Positions 7,477 through 13,233 of a stretch of DNA of 17,283 nt are shown piece by piece; positions within the stretch are counted from its first letter, which is position 1; each line of letters starts with the position of its first letter. Made by a program: the position numbers and the translations under genes. Under the pieces are notes generated by a model. The model saw only the letters and a program-made list of their open reading frames with translations. It was not told where the DNA came from and searched no databases. The DNA comes from Desulfobacula sp. (GTDB lineage Bacteria > Desulfobacterota > Desulfobacteria > Desulfobacterales > Desulfobacteraceae), in NCBI GenBank assembly GCA_027858355.1, contig JAQICW010000200.1, positions 1-17,283 of the forward strand, in the 5' to 3' direction.

Positions 7477-7523
7477 GTAATTTTACAAGGCTGATATACC
7501 ATTTAATATGTAATTTTACAAGG
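7477..7523 (-). promoter_or_regulatory. Promoter and paired palindromic operator candidate for the ATPase gene
   Basis: GTAATTTTACAAGG occurs identically at 7477-7490 and 7510-7523, 33 bp apart, about three helical turns. Each copy contains the palindrome GTAA-TT-TTAC. On the minus strand, TTGTAA (7521-7516), a 17-nt spacer and TATATC (7498-7493) form a promoter. One repeat copy covers the -35 box and the other lies around the expected transcription start (near 7486). This geometry is typical of a repressor operator; which protein would bind is unknown. Confidence 0.5.
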
Positions 7524-7570
7524 TTGTTTTAATAAGATATAACTTGACAATGATGGGAGTCTGCCGGGGC

Positions 7571-7691
7571 AAATGCGTGAAAATGCGGGGACATGAAAAT
7601 GGGAAAATGCGGGGACACCTTATTTAGGGAAAATGCGGGGACAAAAATGCGAGAAAAGGAAAATGCGGAAAATGCGGGGACACCTTATTTA
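7571..7691. repeat. Array of GGGGACACC-type direct repeats
   Basis: The core AAATGCGGGGACA appears at 7581-7593, 7605-7617, 7631-7643 and 7670-7682, with shortened forms at 7571-7577 and 7661-7668. Two copies extend as a perfect 25-bp repeat (7602-7626 and 7667-7691), including CACCTTATTTA, with a 65-bp period. Such GGGGACACC modules are, from memory, typical of the surroundings of REP-associated/IS200-like tyrosine transposases. No transposase gene is present in this window. The stretch 7449-7884 holds no gene; its contents are this array, the operator repeats, the tRNA fragment and the tRNA terminator. Confidence 0.7.
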
Positions 7692-7703
7692 TCTTTCTTT
7701 TTG

Positions 7704-7758
7704 TGGTGCCAGGGACAGAATTGAACTGTTGACACGGGGATTTTCAGCCCCTTTGTCT
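7704..7758 (-). pseudogene. 3' fragment of tRNA-Phe (GAA)
   Basis: Read on the minus strand this stretch has an anticodon arm GGGG-CTGAAAA-TCCCC with anticodon GAA, then CGTGTC, a T-arm with loop TTCAATT and a 4-5 bp stem, and an acceptor 3' side ending CCTGGCACCA. It aligns well with the 3' two-thirds of bacterial tRNA-Phe. The D-arm and acceptor 5' strand are absent: upstream on the minus strand the sequence becomes unrelated AT-rich DNA (CCAGATATTG side at about 7759 onward). It is therefore a remnant, possibly an attachment-site copy, not a functional gene. Confidence 0.7.
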
Positions 7759-7800
7759 GGATATTGTAATTTGTGAGCCAAAAATAAGAATCTTCAGCTG

Positions 7801-7823
7801 AAAACCACATTAAAAACCACATT
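7801..7823. repeat. 11-bp duplication
   Basis: AAAACCACATT occurs at 7801-7811 and 7813-7823, a 12-bp period tandem in the spacer between the tRNA fragment and the tRNA-Asn terminator. No function is apparent. Confidence 0.5.
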
Positions 7824-7843
7824 ATTTTTGCAAAAAATAAAAA

Positions 7844-7869
7844 ATCCCGATAAGTTGCCTTATCGGGAT
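7844..7869 (-). terminator. Intrinsic terminator of tRNA-Asn
   Basis: A perfect 11-bp stem, ATCCCGATAAG (7844-7854) with CTTATCGGGAT (7859-7869), closes a 4-nt loop that reads GCAA on the minus strand, a GNRA tetraloop. On that strand it is followed by a T-rich run (7843 down to 7831). It lies 15 nt after the 3' end of tRNA-Asn. Confidence 0.9.
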
Positions 7870-7884
7870 AGTGTTTATTTGGGT

Positions 7885-7960
7885 TGGCTCCCCAGCACGG
7901 ATTTGAACCGCGGACCCATTGGTTAACAGCCAATTGCTCTGCCAACTGAGCTACTGGGGA
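7885..7960 (-). tRNA. tRNA-Asn (GTT)
   Basis: A complete 76-nt cloverleaf on the minus strand with encoded CCA. The acceptor stem is TCCCCAG pairing with CTGGGGA, with discriminator G. The D-arm reads AGCTCAGTTGGCAGAGC, and the anticodon arm is ATTGG-CTGTTAA-CCAAT with anticodon GTT. The T-arm loop is TTCAAAT. It is preceded by a strong promoter and followed by an intrinsic terminator, so it is a single-gene transcription unit. Confidence 0.97.
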
Positions 7961-7988
7961 GCAGCGCCTTTTAACAAGACTTGGAGAG

Positions 7989-8015
7989 ATTATATCAGAG
8001 GTAATTTTTTGTCAA
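7989..8015 (-). promoter_or_regulatory. Promoter of tRNA-Asn
   Basis: On the minus strand TTGACA (8015-8010) and TATAAT (7994-7989) are both consensus hexamers. The spacer is short at 15 nt, but the -10 is extended (TGATATAAT). The predicted start is about 20 nt upstream of the tRNA 5' end. Confidence 0.7.
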
Positions 8016-8033
8016 GAAAAAATAATAATAAAA

Positions 8034-8062
8034 TTGACATCATTATATATCGGTTCTATCCT
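8034..8062 (+). promoter_or_regulatory. Promoter of the rseC-cytochrome-rnf operon
   Basis: TTGACA (8034-8039), a 17-nt spacer and TATCCT (8057-8062) lie about 40 nt before the rseC-like ATG. It is back to back with the tRNA-Asn promoter, with only about 18 bp between the two -35 boxes. Confidence 0.6.
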
Positions 8063-8101
8063 TTAATAAAAAGAATGAATCACGATAATAAGGATTGAAT
8101 C

Positions 8102-8563
8102 ATGATCACTGAAAACGGAATTGTAACCCAGTCAAACCCGGCCATTGCCTGGATAAAAACAACCCGATCCGCGGCCTGTGAGGGCTGCTCTTCCAAAGGA
8201 AGCTGCGGGACAGAAAACCATCAAAAAGAGATGATCGTCACGGTTATAAATACGCTCAATGTTGAAAAAGGTGACAATGTGGTCATTGGACTTGAAACCA
8301 GGCCCATCCTTTTTGTAACATTTCTTTTATATGTATTCCCTATTATTTTACTGCTCATCGGTGCATTGATCGGGAACAGCCTTGCACCTTCTTTTCACAT
8401 GGACCCCTCCATTATTTCCATGATTTTCGGGTTTTTATTTTTTGGATTTTCTTTTTATATCATCCGGAAAAAAAACAACTCACTTTCAAAAAAGGAAGAG
8501 TATAAACCTTTCCTTGTCAGAAAAAAATCCCAAGTCATTCCTGCCGGTTGTTCCATACATTAA
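8102..8563 (+). CDS. rseC: RseC/MucC-like membrane protein at the head of the rnf operon
   Basis: A 153-aa protein of the SoxR-reducing/RseC family. The N-terminal soluble part has a cysteine cluster (Cys26, Cys29, Cys35 in CEGCSSKGSCG), followed by two membrane segments (about 70-90 and 102-120) and a short basic cytoplasmic tail ending with Cys150. RseC proteins often accompany rnf/rsx genes; in E. coli they help reduce the SoxR cluster or modulate sigma E, roles not demonstrated in anaerobes. AAGGATTG precedes the ATG. Here it opens the operon and could assist maturation or assembly of the Rnf complex; that is inference. Confidence 0.8.
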   Translation: MITENGIVTQSNPAIAWIKTTRSAACEGCSSKGSCGTENHQKEMIVTVINTLNVEKGDNVVIGLETRPILFVTFLLYVFPIILLLIGALIGNSLAPSFHMDPSIISMIFGFLFFGFSFYIIRKKNNSLSKKEEYKPFLVRKKSQVIPAGCSIH

Positions 8564-8579
8564 AATTATTATTTTTTTC

Positions 8580-8608
8580 TTGCCAAGATAGATACAATAT
8601 AATATATA
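8580..8608 (+). promoter_or_regulatory. Possible secondary promoter before the cytochrome gene
   Basis: TTGCCA (8580-8585), 17 nt, TATATA (8603-8608) lie in the 104-nt spacer between rseC and the cytochrome gene. The stretch is AT-rich enough for chance matches. Confidence 0.3.
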
Positions 8609-8622
8609 CGCTGGCTAGTTGT

Positions 8623-8647
8623 GGGTTTGTCTCATGAACTCAAACCC
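8623..8647 (+). other. Hairpin in the cytochrome mRNA leader
   Basis: GGGTTTG (8623-8629) pairs with CAAACCC (8641-8647) around an 11-nt loop. It has no T-run, so it is not a classical terminator. It may act in mRNA stability or processing between rseC and the cytochrome gene. Confidence 0.4.
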
Positions 8648-8667
8648 TTAGATAAGAGAGAAATATT

Positions 8668-9033
8668 ATGACATCACAACGAGACCTAAAAATAGCTATA
8701 TTGATTATGATCATATTTCTGATCACAGGAATTATATGCTATGCTTCTTTTACCCCCCCTGTACCTGAGAATCCAGTACGGATGATGTTTCAGAGCAAAG
8801 CCGGTAAAGTTTTATTCACCCATTCCGTGCACGTAGGCGATTATACCCAAGATTGTCTGGACTGCCATCATAACATTGAAGATGATGAAACCTACAACTG
8901 CAGTGATTGCCATGAAGAGACCGGTGATGAATACTTTCCATCTATAACTGATGCGTTTCATGCTCAGTGCCAGGGATGCCATGAAGACCTTGACGCAGGT
9001 CCGGTAGAATGTAATTCGTGTCATTCATTATAA
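8668..9033 (+). CDS. Membrane-anchored tetrahaem cytochrome c3
   Basis: A 121-aa protein with one N-terminal hydrophobic segment (about residues 8-27, either a signal anchor or an uncleaved signal peptide) followed by a periplasmic domain. Four CxxCH haem-attachment motifs are present: CLDCH (63-67), CSDCH (78-82), CQGCH (101-105) and CNSCH (115-119). Extra histidines (52, 55, 68, 98) can serve as distal ligands, as in class III cytochromes c3. It sits between rseC and rnfC on the same strand, a position like that of the multihaem cytochromes found with Rnf in some sulfate reducers and in Methanosarcina. It probably exchanges electrons with the Rnf complex at the periplasmic face; the partner subunit is not shown. 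Confidence 0.9.
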   Translation: MTSQRDLKIAILIMIIFLITGIICYASFTPPVPENPVRMMFQSKAGKVLFTHSVHVGDYTQDCLDCHHNIEDDETYNCSDCHEETGDEYFPSITDAFHAQCQGCHEDLDAGPVECNSCHSL

Positions 9034-9108
9034 TGAATTTTAATTTTTACATCTTAATTAATAACTATATTGAATGATCTTAAGCTTTTTACAAAACAAG
9101 GACTTATT

Positions 9109-10380
9109 ATGATTAAACGACCTTTTTTTACCTTATCCCAACCCAGGCTCAACTATGATCTTGTGGAACCGGATTCCAAAGAGCTGAAATCAATACCCAT
9201 ACCGCCCAACCTTATTTTATTATTGAATGAGCCCATTGACAGTACAAGACAAGCTTTAATAAAAAAAGGAGATGCCGTTGAAAAGGGAGAAAAACTATGC
9301 CTGTACAATGACAGTACAGAATATACAATTTCCCCTGTAACAGGAACATTAACCTCTATTGACACTTATTCAGACGATTTTGGCAACACACCCACCTATC
9401 TTGTCATCAAAAATGATCAGAGCCAGACAACAAAAACCGATTCTGCAACCTATGATATAAAGGATGACATTGCCTCTGCTGACCAATACTTAAGGACACT
9501 TCCGGGAGCACCGCCGCTAAAAATCCTTGCCAAAAATGATGTTAAGATCAATACCATTGTCATTACCTGTGCTGACACAGATCTTTTATCAACAACCAAT
9601 CAGTATGTAGCCTTTAAATTTTTGGATGAGATAAAACAAGGAGCAAAAGTTTTAAAAAGGATCACCCATGTTCCTAAACTTTGCATCACTATACCGGAAG
9701 GCTTAAAAATTAATGAAGACTTTGATTCGATCCAGGTATTCAAAACCGCTTTAAAATATCCTTCTAATTTACCGGCAATGATTTTAAAAGATCATTTAAA
9801 TGTGATCCTTCCTGCAGGTAAAAAACCAGAAGATATAGGGTTTTGTTTTATCTCAGCTGAAGCAGTGGTTTCTTTGGCCCGTGCATACAAGACAAAATCA
9901 GCTGATTTTGAAAAAATCCTGACGGTGATTGGAAAACAGGGAACTCGATACAGGGTCAAGGCCACCATTGGAACGCCTTTACATAAAATTTTCAAGGCCT
10001 TTAGTATTCTTGTCAATGATCAGGACAGAATTATCATTGGTGGACCCATGATGGGATTTTCAACTTATACCCATCTCCATCCTGTCCAGCCTGATATGGA
10101 CACAGTGATTATTCAGGACCGGGATATTATCCCTGAGGTATCAGATTATCCATGTGTGAATTGTGGCAAATGTCTTCGGATATGCCCTGCAAATGTCCCT
10201 GTGAATCTTCTGGTAAGATATCTTGAAGCTGACCTGTATGAAGAGGCTGCTGATAAATATGACATAGCTTCTTGTATTGAATGCGGTCTCTGCGCATACG
10301 TCTGTACCGCAAAGATACCGTTATTCCAATATATCCGGCTAGGCAAACATGAGCTTTTAAAACTTAGAGCAGAGGTTTAG
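9109..10380 (+). CDS. rnfC: Rnf complex subunit C, divergent (FMN/NADH site not recognisable)
   Basis: A 423-aa peripheral iron-sulfur subunit. Two [4Fe-4S] motifs are intact: CVNCGKCLRICP (Cys349, 352, 355, 359) and CIECGLCAYVCT (Cys389, 392, 395, 399). The retained family features are the N-terminal barrel-sandwich-like segment and GGPMMG (311-316). Where RnfC/NuoF-like proteins carry GxGGAGFPT, this protein reads RTLPGAPPL (129-137), and the acidic NAAECEP-type segment is replaced by TCADTD (153-158). The canonical NADH/FMN pocket therefore appears lost. I chose ATG at 9109 (AAGGA 6 nt upstream) over a TTG at 9070. The gene is 14 nt before rnfD. Confidence 0.85.
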   Translation: MIKRPFFTLSQPRLNYDLVEPDSKELKSIPIPPNLILLLNEPIDSTRQALIKKGDAVEKGEKLCLYNDSTEYTISPVTGTLTSIDTYSDDFGNTPTYLVIKNDQSQTTKTDSATYDIKDDIASADQYLRTLPGAPPLKILAKNDVKINTIVITCADTDLLSTTNQYVAFKFLDEIKQGAKVLKRITHVPKLCITIPEGLKINEDFDSIQVFKTALKYPSNLPAMILKDHLNVILPAGKKPEDIGFCFISAEAVVSLARAYKTKSADFEKILTVIGKQGTRYRVKATIGTPLHKIFKAFSILVNDQDRIIIGGPMMGFSTYTHLHPVQPDMDTVIIQDRDIIPEVSDYPCVNCGKCLRICPANVPVNLLVRYLEADLYEEAADKYDIASCIECGLCAYVCTAKIPLFQYIRLGKHELLKLRAEV

Positions 10381-10394
10381 AATGGAGACTGTCA

Positions 10395-11363
10395 ATGAAT
10401 AATAATAAATTAACAGTATCCCATGCACCTTTCTGGCATGATGGAGACAGCCTTTTTAAAATGAACCTGAATATAATGATTGCCACCCTTCCGGCCATCA
10501 TTTTCGGTATTATTCAGTTCGGCGTACCAGCAGTTGGTGTGCTTGCGCTATCTCTTTCCAGTGCCATGGCCTGGGAACTTATATTAAATGTCCTATCCAA
10601 AAAAAAGATCACTATCGGCGATCTGGATTCTGCCGTTATCGGACTTGTTTTCGGCATGATGCTTCCGGCCACATCCCCCTGGTGGCTTGTGATTACCGGA
10701 ACCTTTGTTGCTGTGGTTATAGGCAAAATGATTTTCGGTGGTATCGGGGCAAACCCTTTTAACCCGGCTCTCGTGGGAATGGCCTTTTTAATGCTTTCCT
10801 GGAAGGTCTTTTTCGACTTTGATGCTGCCTATGTCAATTATGAATTCAATTTTACCGCCCTTGCACCTCTGGCAGCCCTGAAATTTCAGGGAGTCTCTGC
10901 CGTTGAAGGTTTTTTCCCTCTAAGCGACCTTATTATGGGCAAGCAGGTTGGGGCAATCGGTTCCACCTTTGGGCTTGGCCTTATTATCGGTGGTATCTAT
11001 CTGATCTTAAAGGGATATATCCGGTGGGAAATCCCGGTTTCGTTTATTTTAGGCATCATTGTAACAGCATTGTGCTTCAGCATGGCAAACCCGGATGCCT
11101 ATGCAGGACCGATGCTCCATCTTTTTTCAGGATATACACTCATCGGAGCTTTTTTCCTTGCAACGGAGACTTCATCCTCTCCGGTAAACAGGATTCCCAT
11201 GCTCCTCTATGGTTTTTTTGCCGCGGTAATGATTATCTTGATGAGAAATATCGGAGCCTATTCCGATGGTACCGTTTTGGCAATACTTTTATTGAACGTT
11301 GTGAACCCCCTCATCGACACAATTAGACCAAAAGCTTTGGGAAAGGGTGTAACCAATGCGTGA
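10395..11363 (+). CDS. rnfD: Rnf complex subunit D (membrane, flavin-binding family)
   Basis: A 322-aa polytopic membrane protein of the RnfD/NqrB family. Family motifs include GGIGANPFNPALVG (115-128), LHLFSGYTLIGAFFLAT (241-257) and GAYSDGTVLAILL (287-299). In characterised RnfD proteins a Thr in an ATPL context carries covalent FMN; here the aligned segment is FTALAPLAALK with Ala157 (codon GCA, 10863-10865). The TDP motif seen after the late helix is TET. GGAG lies 7 nt before the ATG. The stop codon overlaps the start of rnfG. Confidence 0.9.
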   Translation: MNNNKLTVSHAPFWHDGDSLFKMNLNIMIATLPAIIFGIIQFGVPAVGVLALSLSSAMAWELILNVLSKKKITIGDLDSAVIGLVFGMMLPATSPWWLVITGTFVAVVIGKMIFGGIGANPFNPALVGMAFLMLSWKVFFDFDAAYVNYEFNFTALAPLAALKFQGVSAVEGFFPLSDLIMGKQVGAIGSTFGLGLIIGGIYLILKGYIRWEIPVSFILGIIVTALCFSMANPDAYAGPMLHLFSGYTLIGAFFLATETSSSPVNRIPMLLYGFFAAVMIILMRNIGAYSDGTVLAILLLNVVNPLIDTIRPKALGKGVTNA

Positions 11364-11937
11364 AATGATTAGTATGATTGTTGTTTTAACTGTATTGACA
11401 GCTGTTTCAGGCGGCCTGCTTGCTGCAGTAAAATCAGGAACCGAGGTTCAAATTGAAAATCAAATCTTAAAATTTCAAAAAGCACCTGCCATTCAGGATA
11501 TATTTCCTGAAGCCACCAATGATCCTCTGGCTGAAAGATTCACAATAAAGACTGAAGATATTGAATTGCAGGTTTTCCCAACTCTTCTTTCCGATGGTTC
11601 AAAAGCAATTGCTTTTGAAACAAAAGGAGGCGCTTTTGGCGGTCCCATAGGTCTGATGGTGGGCATCAACCTTTCTACGGACAAAATTGTGGATGTCAGG
11701 GTGACAACCCATTCCGAAACCCCGGGTATTGGATCAAGGGCCAAGGAAGACCTTTCCTTTGTCGATCAATTTTCAGGCCTTACAATGGACACAAACTTTG
11801 CCCTCAAAGGAGATGGTGGAGTTATCGATGCCATGTCCGGTGCATCAGTTACCTCAAAAGGCGTAAGCATTGCTGCAGCCCAGGCAAAAGAAATTTATCA
11901 AAAACTAAAACCTGAAATTGTCAAACAGATGAAATAA
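11356..11937 (+). CDS. rnfG: Rnf complex subunit G (periplasmic FMN subunit)
   Basis: A 193-aa protein with one N-terminal membrane anchor (about 5-25) and a periplasmic FMN-binding domain. The HSETPGIG motif (119-126) is typical. The ApbE flavinylation motif is D-x-x-S-G-A-S, with Asp158 and acceptor Ser164 (DAMSGASVTS); most RnfG have Thr at that position. The start overlaps the rnfD stop by 8 nt, implying translational coupling. Electron carrier from the membrane subunits; normally flavinylated by ApbE, whose gene is not in this window. Confidence 0.92.
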   Translation: MREMISMIVVLTVLTAVSGGLLAAVKSGTEVQIENQILKFQKAPAIQDIFPEATNDPLAERFTIKTEDIELQVFPTLLSDGSKAIAFETKGGAFGGPIGLMVGINLSTDKIVDVRVTTHSETPGIGSRAKEDLSFVDQFSGLTMDTNFALKGDGGVIDAMSGASVTSKGVSIAAAQAKEIYQKLKPEIVKQMK

Positions 11938-11965
11938 GGCAAAATATTTTAGGAGAAAATATAAG

Positions 11966-12574
11966 ATGGCACAATCCTTAGCAAAAGAATTTACCAAAGG
12001 ACTCTGGGCTGAAATACCTCCTTTCAGACTGGTTTTGGGGCTTTGTCCCGTCCTTGCTGTTACAAAATCAGTTGAAAACGGAATCGGGATGGGAGTTGCA
12101 ACCACCTTTGTTCTGGTTTTCTCCAATCTTTTAATATCCCTTCTCAGAAACGTTATTCCGTCAAAAGTCAGAATAGCATGTTACATAGTCATCATAGCAA
12201 CCTTTGTTACCATTGTGGAGCTGGTGATGCAGGCGTATACATATGAATTGTTCCTGAAACTGGGTATTTTCATTCCCCTCATAGTTGTAAACTGTATCGT
12301 TCTCGGCAGGGCAGAAGCCTTTGCCAGCAAAAACGGACCTGTTCTGTCTATAGCAGACGGGTTGGGTATCGGCCTTGGATTTACACTGTCCCTGGCGGCT
12401 CTTGGTGCAGTCAGAGAAATATTAGGCAGTGGGACCATCACCATATGGGGCGGAACCCCTGTTTTTGAGATGGGAGCCAACTTTCTGCCATTCCAGTTCA
12501 TGATAGAAGCGCCCGGCGCTTTTGTGGGTCTTGGACTTATGCTCTGTATGATGAACCTTATTGGTAAAAAATAA
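11966..12574 (+). CDS. rnfE: Rnf complex subunit E
   Basis: A 202-aa integral membrane protein of the RnfE/NqrD family with about six transmembrane segments. The conserved half-channel cysteines are Cys27 (GLCPVLAVTKS) and Cys110 (VVNCIVLGRAEAFAS); with the matching pair in RnfA they can hold the intramembrane [2Fe-2S] cluster described for Nqr/Rnf. AGGAG stands 10 nt before the ATG. It is followed 15 nt later by rnfA, its pseudosymmetric partner. Confidence 0.94.
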   Translation: MAQSLAKEFTKGLWAEIPPFRLVLGLCPVLAVTKSVENGIGMGVATTFVLVFSNLLISLLRNVIPSKVRIACYIVIIATFVTIVELVMQAYTYELFLKLGIFIPLIVVNCIVLGRAEAFASKNGPVLSIADGLGIGLGFTLSLAALGAVREILGSGTITIWGGTPVFEMGANFLPFQFMIEAPGAFVGLGLMLCMMNLIGKK

Positions 12575-12589
12575 AAAGGAGATAATAAT

Positions 12590-13165
12590 ATGGGTGATCT
12601 ATTCGTCCTTGCAGTAAGCTGTATCTTTATCAACAACATTCTCCTTGCCCAGTTTCTTGGGAACTGTCCCTTCCTTGGCACATCCAAGAAAATGGAGACT
12701 GCCGTGGGCATGGCAATGGCAGTTGTCTTTGTCCTGGTTTTGGCAGGCCTTATCACATGGGTTGTAGATATTTACCTTTTAAAGGCATTGAATGTTGAAT
12801 ATCTGAGGACTGTTTCCTTTATCCTGGTTATTGCATCCCTGGTCCAGTTTGTGGAAATGTTTTTGAAAAAAAGTATTCCGGCTCTTTATGCAGGTCTTGG
12901 AATTTTCCTGCCGCTCATCACAACTAATTGTGCTGTCATGGGTGTCTGCCTGATCAATATTAAAGAAGAGTATACCTTTCTTGAAGCCGCTGTATCCTCA
13001 TTTGCATATGCTGTTGGATTTGGGCTTGCTCTCATACTCTTTGCCGGCGTCAGGGAAAGGATTAATCTGGCTAGAGTTCCAAAACCCCTGCAGGATACAT
13101 CCATCGGGCTTGTAACTGCAGGCATTATTGCTTTGACATTTATGTCATTTAAAGGAATGGTCTAA
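12590..13165 (+). CDS. rnfA: Rnf complex subunit A
   Basis: A 191-aa membrane protein of the RnfA/NqrE family with about six transmembrane segments. Motifs are NNILLAQFLGNCPFLGTSKK (Cys26) and TTNCAVMGVCL (Cys114), pairing with RnfE cysteines around the intramembrane iron-sulfur cluster. The C-terminal AGVRERI and LQDTSIGLVTAGI segments also fit the family. AAGGAG precedes the ATG by 8 nt. Length is normal. Confidence 0.95.
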   Translation: MGDLFVLAVSCIFINNILLAQFLGNCPFLGTSKKMETAVGMAMAVVFVLVLAGLITWVVDIYLLKALNVEYLRTVSFILVIASLVQFVEMFLKKSIPALYAGLGIFLPLITTNCAVMGVCLINIKEEYTFLEAAVSSFAYAVGFGLALILFAGVRERINLARVPKPLQDTSIGLVTAGIIALTFMSFKGMV

Positions 13166-13233
13166 AAAAAATTGAAATAATCCTTCAGGCGGTTGCCATT
13201 AACAGGGAATATTTACAAATATAAGGTGAAATT

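Noticed and set aside
7571..7691. CRISPR array
   Set aside because: Repeat copies differ in length and spacing, spacers are of unequal size and partly made of repeat-like sequence, and no cas gene is near.
7704..7830. Complete tRNA-Phe gene, possibly with an intron
   Set aside because: No D-arm or acceptor 5' strand matching TGCCAGG can be found on the minus strand upstream; only a loose GGCTCA occurs.
7685..7945. 86-aa open frame on the minus strand
   Set aside because: It runs through the tRNA-Asn gene, its terminator and the tRNA-Phe fragment; it is an accidental translation of RNA-gene sequence.
9070..9108. Earlier TTG start for RnfC
   Set aside because: No ribosome-binding site precedes it, whereas ATG at 9109 has AAGGA at the right distance and gives a typical N-terminus.
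12181..12756. 191-aa open frame antisense to rnfE and rnfA
   Set aside because: It is rich in Arg, Pro and Thr with no recognisable motif, and it mirrors well-supported rnf genes on the plus strand.
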